A stretch of 64,000 nt of DNA from Ichthyophis bannanicus. Its lineage: Eukaryota; Chordata; Amphibia; Gymnophiona; Ichthyophiidae. The notes beneath the pieces are model-generated. The model did not search any database. It was not told the origin of the DNA and was given only the letters and a program-made list of their open reading frames with translations. Shown here piece by piece: positions 45,761-55,547 of the stretch. Positions within the stretch are counted from its first letter, which is position 1. The number at the start of each line of letters is the position of its first letter. The translations under genes and the position numbers were made by a program. The stretch is taken from the NCBI GenBank assembly GCA_033557465.1, contig CM066034.1:411224159-411288158 (forward strand), in the 5' to 3' direction.

Positions 45761-46974
45761 TAGTATGTTTGTTCTTGCTTTTGCTTTTGCCAGTGACATT
45801 CAGTTTTGCAAAGGGGTCTGTGATGTTATTGGGCCTTATATATTTGGTAATGATCATGACCTTGGTCTTGATTGTGTTTGCCATATGCCCTTGTTTGCTG
45901 AGACCTTGCTTTGTTTCCTTGTCAGGCAGCCCTTGCATGTACATAGTGCGACTTCTGTGATTTTGGTGTGGGTGATTGGGTCATTTGGCAGTTCTGCTCC
46001 AGGAGCTGGCCACCTCATTATTGGGACTGTGTTATTTGCACTGGCAATATGAGCAAATAGTTGCTTCCATGCTTGGGGGGGCCCCCTAGGTCATGGGTTT
46101 TAACACACAGTGGGTCATTTTGCGCACCTTGGGGGGCATTTTGTTATCTTGCTTTACATTGGTGCTGACAGCAACAAAACCCTCACACTGCAGACTCCTC
46201 ACAGTGACTCATCATGGACCCTGTAACATGCCCTATGGGGCGCTTTGTGGAACGCCCTATAGGGTGCTGTGGCAGACAGTGAACATTAGCCTTTGCCCTC
46301 TGGTGTGGCTTTCAGAAGGTTACCCTATATGACACCTTCGGGTTATATCCCTGTGAGTGGGTGTTTGCCAGCAGTACTTGTTGGATGTACAAACCAGACT
46401 ACCTATGACATTACTGATCTAGTGTGGGGGTCATGATGCACACTCATCCACAGATATGCCCACCTTGCAGGGACACATCCACTTAGTACAGGGCCCATAG
46501 TTGTGGCACACAAAGCATGTCCTGGTGCTGTTTGCTGCTGGATTCCAATGGCAGGGCAATTGGGTTGTCCCCTGCATTGTTTCTGGTACAGTTTGACGTG
46601 GTCTTTCCTTTATTACCTGATTTGTGTATATATTTGACTTTGTACGTTTCACACACCCGGTTCTGGCTGCAGATTCACAGTGTTTTCTACCTTTGGGGGC
46701 TGCGGCTCTCTGGATTACACAGACACTCCCAATGAGGGGTGGTGGGCATTTTTTCCAACCTCTCAGGTTCTTTGTGTCCGAAAAAAATATGGGGTTATCT
46801 ATGGTTTAGACAGAGGGGTGACTGGTTCTACATATGTGTGACTACTGTTTGTGGAGGGTACTGTTGCAGGCAGCTTTGGTCCTTGGGCACACAGGGGGAA
46901 TTGAACTCACAGACCCTGCATCACCTGGCAGTGTCTTACCCATTGTGCTACGGATCAGTCTGCCTTCACAGACA

Positions 46975-47290
46975 ACTTTTCTAGCTTCTTCTGGGGCACC
47001 CTGTTGGGATACTGTCTGTTGCTACTATGTGCAGTGACGCACACAGTCATTTAACCTACCATACCAGGGGGCTATGTGGGTACGTACCCCTTCTTGTGTT
47101 CATCTCTGGACTGCTGGTCTGCATGTGCAGTGCACCATTGGTACAGATCCTGGCCAACACAGCAGGCAGTTGGGTGGTGTCCTGCTGCCCTTCAGTAGAC
47201 AGCCAGGGGGTGGTTTGCAGCTATGGGGCTGCAGGCCAGTGGGTCATTCATTGCCTGTGGAGCCAGTTGTCATGGGTTCAGACCCACAAT
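46975..47290. repeat. Internal direct repeat of Harbinger B, copy 2
   Basis: This is the counterpart of 45455-45760. It continues into a tRNA-like segment (GGGTTCAGACCCAC at about 47275) and the TATAAGG/GGGCGC palindrome-like zone up to 47540. This copy matches the post-deletion part of element A (2895-3130). Confidence 0.7.
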
Positions 47291-47551
47291 GGACTCCTTT
47301 TATAGGGCTGTCTGCTGCATTATATGTTTTACATACACAGGACTGCTACCAGCGACAGCCCCTCAGCGTAATATAACCTTACTGAGCCTCATAGGGCGCA
47401 CCATGTGTCACCTTATCTGGCTCCCTTTACGTTCCCTTATGGAATACTCTATGGGGGACATTTTGATGTGCCTCAGTGGACACTCCACTTTATAATGTGG
47501 CCTATGTTGTGCGTTATGGGGTGCCTTCTGCAGCACCTTTGGGTACGCCAC

Positions 47552-47696
47552 TGTGTGGGTGTGTTTGCTAGCAACCCTACAACACATACAAAACATATAC
47601 ATGCCCCCTCACTCACTATATAATGTGTGGGTGTGTTTGCTAGCACCCCTACAAAACAAACACAACATATACATGCCCCCTCACTCACTATATAAT
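47552..47696. repeat. 71-73 bp tandem duplication
   Basis: The unit begins GTGTGGGTGTGTTTGCTAGC and ends CTCACTCACTATATAAT. It occurs twice, at about 47552-47624 and 47625-47696, with few differences. Confidence 0.85.
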
Positions 47697-47734
47697 GTTC
47701 AGGATGCTGCATCAGCCAGCCTTCTGCATCTGGC

Positions 47735-47800
47735 ACCCTGGGGACTCAAACCCATTATGCCTGTATCAGCAGTCACTGCAGTAACCATTGTGCTACAGCT
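47735..47800 (-). other. tRNA-like (SINE-derived) segment
   Basis: On the - strand, TAGCACAATGGTTACTG resembles an A box and GGGTTTGAGTCCCC a B box, about 35 bp apart. A similar reversed module lies at 3485-3545 in element A. No full cloverleaf was established, so it is not called a tRNA gene. Confidence 0.5.
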
Positions 47801-47834
47801 CTGTATCGGTCATGTATGTCTGGGTGGCTTCTTA

Positions 47835-47992
47835 TGCTTAACGCGCGGTGACCCGCGCCCTGTATCGCTCGTTAGTTTTTGTAACGCGCGTTAGGTGTTA
47901 CGCTGTTCCGCCCATCTCCTTATTTGGGGGTTTGGCTTATTAACGCGGGTCCTAATGTGAACTGCACTAACGCGGTTTAGTAATCATACCCC
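47835..47992. repeat. Harbinger B right TIR and subterminal motifs
   Basis: It contains TTAACGCGCGGTGACC, GTAACGCGCGTTAGG, TTATTAACGCGGG and CACTAACGCGGTTTAGTAATC, the same AACGCGCGTTA family as the left end, and ends TACCCC at 47992. The TIR is imperfect but clear over about 17 bp. Confidence 0.85.
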
Positions 47993-47995
47993 TTT

Positions 47996-48074
47996 GTGTA
48001 GATCTTTTAGAAACCCGTTTCATAACCAGCAGGTGTGTGTTTCCTATTGTGAATGTTATGCTGCTTCTAAATAA
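47996..48074 (+). pseudogene. Polinton protease, 3' end beyond Harbinger B
   Basis: After the right copy of the TTT target duplication (47993-47995), the protease frame left at 26887 continues in phase for about 25 codons and ends at TAA 48072-48074. Phase agreement, together with the matched TTT duplication, shows that this is the displaced end of the same gene. An AATAAA-like signal follows at 48070-48080. Confidence 0.8.
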
Positions 48075-48163
48075 AAAGTAATCCCTCTAAGGAGGTTTTT
48101 GAAAAGAAACCACTGTCTAGTCTTTTATTTTTGTTTTTAAACATTTTATTGAAAATACATTTT

Positions 48164-48568
48164 TTATACACTCAACCACCGGTATCTGTGAGATAATTTA
48201 CGTTTTTTGTGAGGGAGTAGCTTTTTGCTGTTTATCGGCTTTGTGTACATTTTAGTAACCTTCACAGATGGGTTCTCCTTGAGGCATGCCAGTACATCTC
48301 TGTTGGCTGCATTACCCATCACTGTAGAGGGCATATTTAATTCGGTTAGGGTTTGCATGAACTCCCCCCAGCCCCTGGGTATTCTTCGTTGTGAAAGAGC
48401 TTGGGGCTACATAGCCCCACGAATGAGGTCAAGTAGGTTAGAGCCATTGACAGGGTTTCCCCGGTATACAAATGTTCCATTTCCCTCCCAGGATGCCACA
48501 TCCTTGTTTTTTAATAGTTTATTAAGCAGCACCTCAGCATTTTTCCTATAGCGCATATTGATGCTGTT
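48164..48568 (-). pseudogene. Polinton uncharacterised protein, C-terminal part
   Basis: On the - strand it reads RYRKNAEVLLNKLLKNKDVA, WEGNGTFVYRGNPVNGSNLL, a TAG at about 48407-48409, then GWGEFMQTLTELNMPSTVMG and so on to the stop at 48164. The N-terminal part is at 54694-55007, on the far side of L1-B. I recognise it as a protein recurrent in Polintons but of unknown function. The internal TAG and the 6-kb insertion disable it. Confidence 0.75.
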
Positions 48569-48749
48569 TAACACTTCTTGTGGGGAGGTCACGTGACACA
48601 TGAGCGGGTGAAGACGTCTCTTCACTTGCTCCGGGGCCGCCTCGGCTAAATTGGATGAAAATCTGCGAGTAAAGTCCTGAAATACAGCATGGGTGGTGGA
48701 AGAACGTGCCTTTACCTCCCCATCGGCAAATTCCAGCTGCTTTCCTAAA

Positions 48750-49616
48750 ATGCCGCCAACAGCGAGGAAGGAGAAAGAGAGGGAGAAGTCGGCCAGGCCG
48801 GGAGCCGCCATGTCGGCAGTATCGCAGCCCTCCTCGCCGGGTAAGGAGAGTGTGGAATCGGCTACGGAAGACCTGGCGAGGGAAGTGGTTCGGCAACTGG
48901 ACCCCAAATTCAACCAGATATTGTCTAAGCTGGAAGTTATGGGGGCGGCTATGACAGCGATGGACCAACGTATTGAGGAGTTGGAGAATCGCGTTGTGGC
49001 CATTGAGGAGGATGATGGCAGGCAGGAGAGAGAGCGTGTCGGCATGCGTGCTCAGATTGAGGTCCTGCAGAGTAAGCTCGACGACCTTGAAAATCGTTCC
49101 CGGAGGAACAATATTCGGCTTGTGGGCATTCCGGAAGAGACTACGGATCAGCAGCTGTTCCCACTAATTGAACAATGGCTCCCGAACACGCTAGGCCTGG
49201 CCCCCTTAGTTGGGGAGCTAAAGGTGGAGCGCGCACATCGTGTTGGCGGGAAGATGGTGAATCGGCAGCGGCCTCGGGTTGTGATTGCACGGATTCTGAA
49301 CTTTGCCCATAAAGAAATGCTGCTTAGAGCCTACCGCCAACAGCACAGTCAGCTGCTTCTGAGTAACACCAAGATTTTACTCTTCCAGGACTATTCGGCC
49401 GTAGTATCGGCGAAGAGAAAAGAATTCTCGCCCATCTGCTCTACTCTTTTTCAACAGCAGATAAGATTCACATTGGCATTCCCGGCCACGCTCCGCGTGC
49501 ACCACTTGGGGAAGAGCCATGTTTTCGAAACGGCGGGAGCAGCTAAAGTCTTCCTGGCGGGTCTGAAGCAGAACGCTCAGGAGCCGACTGGCGGAACAGC
49601 TGGGAGCCCCGATTGA
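48750..49616 (+). CDS. L1-B ORF1 protein
   Basis: The ORF encodes 288 intact residues from ATG 48750. A coiled coil spans roughly residues 50-120 (MDQRIEELENRVVAIEEDDG, IEVLQSKLDDLENRSRRNNI). The RRM-like domain starts RRNNIRLVGIPEETTDQQLF and includes ELKVERAHRVGGK. The C-terminal domain has RPRVVIARILNFAHKEMLLR and ends after AKVFLAGLKQ. The family forms trimers that coat L1 RNA. No stop or frameshift is seen. Confidence 0.9.
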   Translation: MPPTARKEKEREKSARPGAAMSAVSQPSSPGKESVESATEDLAREVVRQLDPKFNQILSKLEVMGAAMTAMDQRIEELENRVVAIEEDDGRQERERVGMRAQIEVLQSKLDDLENRSRRNNIRLVGIPEETTDQQLFPLIEQWLPNTLGLAPLVGELKVERAHRVGGKMVNRQRPRVVIARILNFAHKEMLLRAYRQQHSQLLLSNTKILLFQDYSAVVSAKRKEFSPICSTLFQQQIRFTLAFPATLRVHHLGKSHVFETAGAAKVFLAGLKQNAQEPTGGTAGSPD

Positions 49617-50500
49617 GGTGACTGCCATCAGTTGTGCTCGGATGGAGCTGGGGATTGAAGGGTGCAAGCTGTTGGCGAGCGGCAGCTCTTTTTTTCTTTT
49701 TTGGGGAGTTGGGAGGTCGTACCTCGCCCCTCTCGCCAGCCTCCTTGCTCGGTTCGAGTGGGGAGGTGAGAACTCTGCTGGACTTTGCTTTTCCGTGGCA
49801 TTGCCTTTCTGTGACTTTAGCCATGGTGGTCTGCCTGTGTGCGGTGCAGGCTATACCGGTTGGAAATATGTTGTGTTGCTGTTTATAGTTCCTATTTCCT
49901 ATGTGTATTGTTATTCTTTCATCTGTGAGGCAACCTGTGTTAAATTGGGGGTGTTCTAGCTGGGGTGGGGCTTAGAGTGTGAGTGCGGTGTAGGGTCTGG
50001 TCCCCCCTGATAATAGCTGATATGGAGGGGCTGGTTGTGTGGCTATGTTGGCTATGTGGGAGCTCCCGCGTGGAGCTAGTAAGGTAAGGGGGGTCTGCTT
50101 GTGCAGTGCTGGTGAATGAGGGGTCGGGGCGGCCCTGCTGTGCACGGGGTGACATCCTTTCAGCCATGTTGGCTGGAGTTGAGAGGGAAGCTTTTTTCTG
50201 GGGGTGGGACGGGGGGACCGGGACGGGTGGGGGGGTAGAGGGGCATGGCTTGGGTTGGGGTGGGGGGAGGACTTGGGGGGGGAGGGGGCTGGGGGTTTGG
50301 GGGAGGGGGCCTTCGGGTTGCGACACTGGAAATCTTCAGAGTGGGTTTTGCTGCAGATTGACAGGGTGAGGGGGTAATTGAGGAGATGGTGTTTCCATTA
50401 GCTGCTCTATCGAGTCCACTAAACCGTGGGGTGGGGCTGGGCGCCCCCAGGCTGAGTAAGGGTACAGTCTGGTTGGTTCTTAACTGGTTGAAGGGATTCA
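49617..50500. other. L1-B inter-ORF spacer
   Basis: About 880 bp with G-rich runs (50150-50310, such as GGGGTGGGGGGAGG). No coding domain is seen. It could form G-quadruplexes on the + strand. Confidence 0.5.
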
Positions 50501-53500
50501 ATGAGAGATGATATGAGGTTTATCACTTGGAATGTGGGGGGCATAAATTCACCCACTAAACGCACCAAGATTCTACAGGCCCTGCGTAAGCAGGGGGCCC
50601 ACATTGCTTTCTTGCAAGAGACACACCTCAGTGCGGCGGAACATGCTAAGCTCAAGCAGAGATGGGTGGGACAGGTGCATGCAGCTTCTGCGGGGGGTAG
50701 GCGGACAGACATGGCCATTTTGTTGAACAAAGCGCTCCAAATTGATGTGTTGGGAGAGGAGGTTGACCCCTTGGGGCGGTATATCTTTGTGCATGTGAAG
50801 GTGAATGGTGATGAATTCTATTTAGGGAATGTATATGCCCCGAACGTGTACGACTCTAGCTTCTTCCGCCAGATCGTGCAGAAGGTGGGGAAGGCCCCTC
50901 AGATTCCCATTGTTGTAGCGGGCGATTTTAACTGCCCCCATAATCCGGAACTCGATCGGTCTAGCATGAATATGCGGGGGGATTGGAGTACGAGGGGGGT
51001 GAGTTACATATGCCAAACAGGGGGACTGATGGATACTTGGAGAGCTTTGCATGGCGGGGAAAAGGATTTCACGCATCTGTCTCGGGTACACCAGACGTGG
51101 TCGCGGCTGGATTACATATTGTTGGCGGAGAGTGCGTTTCATAGAGTGATCAGTTCTGAAATTGAACAGACTGTGATTTCTGACCATGCCATGGTACGCA
51201 TGGATTGGAGGGGGTGGGAGCGGGGTGACTCTCGCTGGACCTTCCCGAGACAGATGTGGCAGAATGTGGAGTTCCGGCAATATCTGGAATGTAATTGGGA
51301 TGAATATTTGTTGTTGAATGAGTTGAGTGCGAGTTCGGCGACGCTGTGCTGGGAGGCGGGGAAGGCCGTGATGCGCGGATATATCATAGCTTTTGTGGCC
51401 AAGGAACGGCGTCGGATTAATGAACAGCTGGTACGCCTAACGCAGGACATGCAGCGCTTGGAGCGGTTGGCCATGGGGGCTCGTGGGCGGCAGCATATAT
51501 CGAGTTACTTGAACGTACAGCGTCAGTTAAATGACCTTCTCCACGAGCGAGCGGTGTATAACATGCAATATTATCGGCACCGACTGTTTCGCTTTGGGAA
51601 TAAAACTGGCAGCTTACTAGCGCGCCTTGTGAAAGACAGTAGAGGGTCAAAGGTGGTGACATGCTTTCGCGATCAGGAGGGGGTTAAGCAGTCAGATGCC
51701 AGAGCTATCGCAAAGGTGTTCCGGCACTTCTATCATACGCTCTATACAGTGGAATTAGGGCACCGGGGACAGGAGCAGCGGTTTTTAGATGAGGTGGATC
51801 TTCCGCGGCTGACCGCCGCAGAGTTGGAGGCCCTTAATAAGCCAATAACAGGGGCTGAAATTCAACGGACGATTCGGACAGGGCCGGCGCACAAGGCCCC
51901 GGGACCTGATGGATACAGCGTTGAATTTTACAAGATGTTAGAACTGAAGCTGGTTCCGTCTTTAGCGGCAGTTTACAATGAGGTCGTGTCGGCTGGTCGT
52001 TTCCCTAGGGATATGCAGACGGCGTCTATCATCGTGCTTCCTAAAGCGGGTAAGGATGCAGAGGATCCGGCTTCGTATCGGCCGATATCACTCATCAATT
52101 GTGACATGAAGTTGCTGGCGGGGATTTTGGCCACTCGGCTGCAAGTTGTTCTCCCCCGGTTGATCAGTCCATGCCAAACGGGTTTTGTTAAAGGTAGAGA
52201 GGCTTTTTGTAATATCACCAAAGTCCTCTTCGGGGCGGAGCTGTGTGTCCAGAGAGAGGAGCCTCTTTTGTTGGTTAGTCTGGATGCCAAGAAGGCTTTT
52301 GATAGAGTCTCATGGGAGTATATGTTCGCGGTAATGTCCCGCTTTGGTATCGAAGGAGATTTTTTGCGCTGGATACCGGCCTTTTATAGGGCTCCCTTGG
52401 CTTTTGTGAACACCGGGGGTGCCTGCTCCGAACCTTTCGAACTGCAAAGAGGGATGCGGCAGGGCTGCCCGTTATCGCCGCTGCCCGTTATCGCCGCTGC
52501 TGTTCTTATTGCAGATGGAGCCTTTGCTGAGAATGTTGGAGCGGACGAACGGGGTGCAAGGCATCTGATGGGCCGGAGGTGGAGTGAAGGTGAGTGCGTT
52601 CGCGGACGATCTTCTGCTGTGCCTGACAAGCCCCAGGAGCTCCCTACGGGAGGCCTTAGCGGTGATTGAGCGGTTTGGGGAGTTCTCGGGTTTAAAAATC
52701 AATCGGACTAAATCGATGGGGTTGGACATTGGTGGGTGTGTGCGAGAAGGCTGGGGTGGGCCCTTTCCGTTAGTGTGGGCAGATCCCGAGTGAGCTTAAC
52801 AACTTCTATATGGCGAATGTGGCGCCGATGCTGGGCAGAACCATTGATAGGTTGCGGAAGTGGAGAGCGTTACCGCTCTCGTTGAAGGGGCGGATAGCCT
52901 TGTTTAAAATGGTTGAGATGCTGCGATGGATTTATTTATTGAGGAATGCCGCTATATAGCTTCGGAGGAAAGATTTAACACTTTTGGATCAGCATGTATC
53001 GCGCTTCTTGTGGAAAGGTCGGCGGGCCCGAATTGCTTACTCCGCTTTGCTGCGGCCACTGTCGGAAGGGGGAGCAGGTTTGGTGGCTCTGCGAGAGTAT
53101 AATCTGGTGAGTTTGATGAGACCATTGAGGGACTTAGTGGAGGGGACTGTGGCTATTGTGCCGATTGACCTAATTGAGCAGTTGTCGACTCCCTGCCATC
53201 GCATGTATTGGATGCATAGGCCAAGTGGTGAGCTGCCTGAGGGGTGGAGAAGTTCTGGCTATCTGGGGACGCTGCGACAGGCGTGGCGCTTCCTATGTCA
53301 GAGAAGGGGATTGGATTGGCGCTGTTCTGATTGTCTTCCACTGCGGGGGAATGGGGGGTTTGTGCCAGGACAGCAGGGGACGGTGGCAAAGCGGTGGGGG
53401 CAGCATGGCTTAGAATATCTCGGGCACCTGCGGCTTGACGCCTCGGTAGGCCTGGCGTCCTTTCAGTCGTTGCAGAGGCGGTACTGCCTGCCAGTGCGGG

Positions 53501-54311
53501 ATTTTTATTTTTATCTGCAGGCCCGGCACTATGTGCAAAGCTTGCGGCGTCCGCTTGCGGGGGACCCACTAGGGGGCCCGGGTGCCTTATTGAAACTTTT
53601 TGAGGGATTGGAGGGTAAAATTACAGTGTGTTCCTTGAGGAGAGTTATGGATGTTGGGGAGGAGTGGCGGGGGCTTAGTGAGCTCGCGAAGAGGTGGAGT
53701 GCAGACTCACTTCCAGAAGCTACAGTTGAGCGTCTTCAGAACGCGTTCCGTCATATCCCTCATCTTTCGGAATCAGTGCAGCTACAGGAAGTGCAATACA
53801 AGTTTTTGTGGCGCGGATATGTGCACGATGTGTGGGCGGCTAAAGCGGGACTCGCCCCTACTGATTTGTGTCAGCTCTGTAAGGGGGGAGGGGCACTCTG
53901 GCCCATAAATTCTGGAGATGTCCTGTCATACAGTCTTTTTGGGTTGGCGTTCTGGGGAAATTGGGTGGCTGGATTGGGCAGCAGCTGCAACCTACGCCTG
54001 AGTGGTGTCTCTTTGGGTCCTATGAAGGTGCCGACTGGGTGGACGGCCACCAGCGTAGCCTCTGCACAAAGGGCTTTTTAATAGCTAAGCAAGTGATTCT
54101 TGGGCATTGGGTAGCGGCCCCGGAACCGACCATTATAGAGTGGGAACGCCGAATGCAGGTACTGCTCCAAATGGAGCATTGTACAGCGCGCCAGTTGGGT
54201 GCGCGGCACCTGGAGGAGTTTGTGAAGGTCTGGGCCCCACTCTTATGTAATACGGGGGGGGGGGGGAGGAGGGAGAGTGATGGCGGTGTGGGGTATGATC
54301 TACAGTGTTAG
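50501..54311 (+). pseudogene. L1-B ORF2, endonuclease and RT, frameshifted
   Basis: The endonuclease has RFITWNVGGINSPTKRTKI, AFLQETHLSAAEHAKL, NVYAPNVYDSSF, VVAGDFNCPHNPELDR, SRLDYILLAE and VISDHAMVRMDW. The RT has KAPGPDGYSVEFYKML, PASYRPISLINCDMKLLAGI, LVSLDAKKAFDRVSWEYMF (motif A), GMRQGCPLSPL (motif B) and, in another frame, VKVSAFADDLLLC (motif C, 52584 on). A 16-bp tandem duplication at 52464-52495 causes the frameshift between motifs B and C. Further stops occur near 52790 and 52960, and a frameshift near 53930. The C-terminal region runs to 54311. Confidence 0.88.
52464..52495. repeat. 16-bp tandem duplication in L1-B ORF2
   Basis: GCTGCCCGTTATCGCC is repeated exactly at 52464-52479 and 52480-52495. 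The extra unit adds one base modulo three between RT motifs B and C. Confidence 0.97.
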
Positions 54312-54680
54312 CCCTTCGCTCGTTTGATCTATGGAGGGGGGGCATGGGGGGGAGGGGGGCAGGGGAGGGGGGTGAGTCTTCTGTCATGTTTGTGCCTGTT
54401 GTGTTTTTTAATCTGTGTTTTATTATTAATCTGTCTTGCTCCTTGTGTTTTTCTTATTGGTACTCATCTGGAGAGGAGACAGTCCTCGCTGCTGTGGAAC
54501 TCACCATCCTGCCGGGGGTGGGGGTGTTTGGGTACCTGTGTTTGATGCTTGGGTAAGGGGAGATGCAGCTATTGATTTGTGATTGTACTGTTTGCCAGGT
54601 GGAATGCTGTTTGCTGTGTGGTTCTGTTATTACTGTTCTTATTCTTATTTTTGAAAAGTTTGAATAAAAACGATTTTCCA
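54312..54680. other. L1-B 3' UTR
   Basis: Purine-rich runs at 54255-54375 (GGGGGGGGGAGGAGGGAGAG type) are followed by T-rich sequence and the GAATAAAAACGATTTTCCA end. The polypurine tract is a common L1 3' UTR feature. Confidence 0.7.
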
Positions 54681-54693
54681 TAACACTTCTTGT

Positions 54694-55007
54694 ATTACAG
54701 GGTCTGTAATTATAATATTTTCTAGAGATGCTGCCATTGATGTCTCATCTTGTGCCTGTAGATACAAGTTTATTTTTTCTTTTTCCATATCCCTTTGTCT
54801 GTTAAGCACGAGATAGCGCTGTAACACTTCTGAGTAACATTTAGCCTTTTCATGTTCAGACATACCAGCACTTTGCAGGATGTTTTTCATTTCTTCATCT
54901 AACTTATGAATGGTCGTGGTTCTAATATTTTCATCCCGATCTGGCGAGTTTCTCAAGCACTCGAGTTGTTGACTAGGTACTATGTAACTTTTTTCAGCGT
55001 GCTGCAT
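54694..55007 (-). pseudogene. Polinton uncharacterised protein, N-terminal part
   Basis: From ATG at 55007 it reads QHAEKSYIVPSQQLECL, MSEHEKAKCYSEVLQRYLVL and MAASLENIIITDPVIQ, about 105 residues rich in charged helix. It ends at the L1-B target duplication (54681-54693). Its C-terminus is at 48164-48568. It is transcribed in the same direction as the ATPase and polymerase. Confidence 0.75.
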
Positions 55008-55011
55008 TATG

Positions 55012-55175
55012 TTTATGTTTATGTTTATGTTTATTTTGCTTGATAGACCGCCCTTCTGTGGTAATCAGAGCGGTTTACAATACAATAAATTTTTTAAAAA
55101 AGAAGAGGCACAAGGCCAGGAAAATGGAAAAAGAATTTACAATCCTTGACAGAATAGGGGAGAAAAGAGGAAGCG
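55012..55175 (-). mobile_element. LINE-tail fragment in the Polinton right arm
   Basis: Four TTTATG-type repeats at 55012-55040, followed by GATAGACCGCCCTTCTG and CAGAGCGGTTTACAATACAATAAA, form the reversed 3' end of an L2/CR1-type LINE with its CCGC...GCGG stem. It ends near the C-terminus of the small basic protein. Confidence 0.65.
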
Positions 55176-55547
55176 GTTTGTCAGAAGCCCCGTTATCAAT
55201 GGTAATGCAAAACTTAACAGGGGCCCGATAAATCCACCCGACTGTCTCACCAATTGCTTCTTTTTTTTAATGGGTAGTCTTTTATTGCACAGACTCTTTA
55301 TGGCATGACGCTTCCCTTTTAAAACCTTTATCTGGTGTTGTGAAAGAGGAATGTCACCTTTTAGGGTGTTGAGAGTGATTTCAACTATAGCTGCTACCAA
55401 ATCATTAAAAGTTGTATTCAGGATGGCTCTTCTGTGCTGCGGAGAGGCTTGAACCAAAAGTTTTAAAAGGGGCAGGTTTCTCTTTACACGGTGAGACATG
55501 TTGTCTGAGACACACAAGCATGTATGAAGGGCCGGTAACATATTCAT
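55176..55547 (-). CDS. Polinton small basic protein (pX-like candidate)
   Basis: The likely start is the internal Met at 55499 (SHRVKRNLPLLKLLVQASPQ), although an upstream ATG exists at 55547. It is basic, with a lysine run (KRLPIKKKKQLVRQ) and a glycine-hydrophobic end (GGFIGPLLSFALPLITGLL). Similar small proteins accompany the ATPase in vertebrate Polintons. Resemblance to an adenovirus core/pX-type product is a tentative suggestion. The LINE-tail insertion probably replaces its natural stop. Confidence 0.55.

Larger units (their letters stand above)
26888..47992 (+). mobile_element. Harbinger element B, 21 kb, three-gene, apparently autonomous
   Basis: Terminal inverted repeats are GGGGGATGTTTACTAAA at 26888-26904 and, reversed, GGGGTATGATTACTAAA at 47992-47976. 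TTT flanks both sides (26885-26887 and 47993-47995). Inside lie a DDE transposase gene, a Myb/SANT-like gene and a third gene with a Myb-like N-terminus, all with canonical GT-AG introns and intact frames. A 2-kb L2 is nested at 27810-29853. Known Harbingers usually encode a transposase and a Myb-like partner and make 3-bp duplications. The size and third gene are unusual. It disrupts the Polinton protease. Confidence 0.9.
48582..54680 (+). mobile_element. L1-type LINE B, near full length
   Basis: The 13-bp target duplication TAACACTTCTTGT lies at 48569-48581 and 54681-54693. The parts are a 5' UTR (48582-48749), intact ORF1 (48750-49616), G-rich spacer (49617-50500), ORF2 (50501 to about 54311), and a G-rich 3' UTR ending TTTGAATAAAAACGATTTTCCA without a long poly-A. 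It interrupts the Polinton uncharacterised gene. It is better preserved than L1-A. Confidence 0.92.

Noticed and set aside
42101..47000. Many frames of 80-200 codons, some hydrophobic and membrane-like
   Set aside because: They come from T/G- and C-rich low-complexity sequence, overlap on both strands and show no domain or codon signal.
47735..47800. Functional tRNA gene
   Set aside because: A- and B-box-like motifs are present, but a full cloverleaf with acceptor stem could not be traced, and similar degenerate copies occur elsewhere in these transposons.
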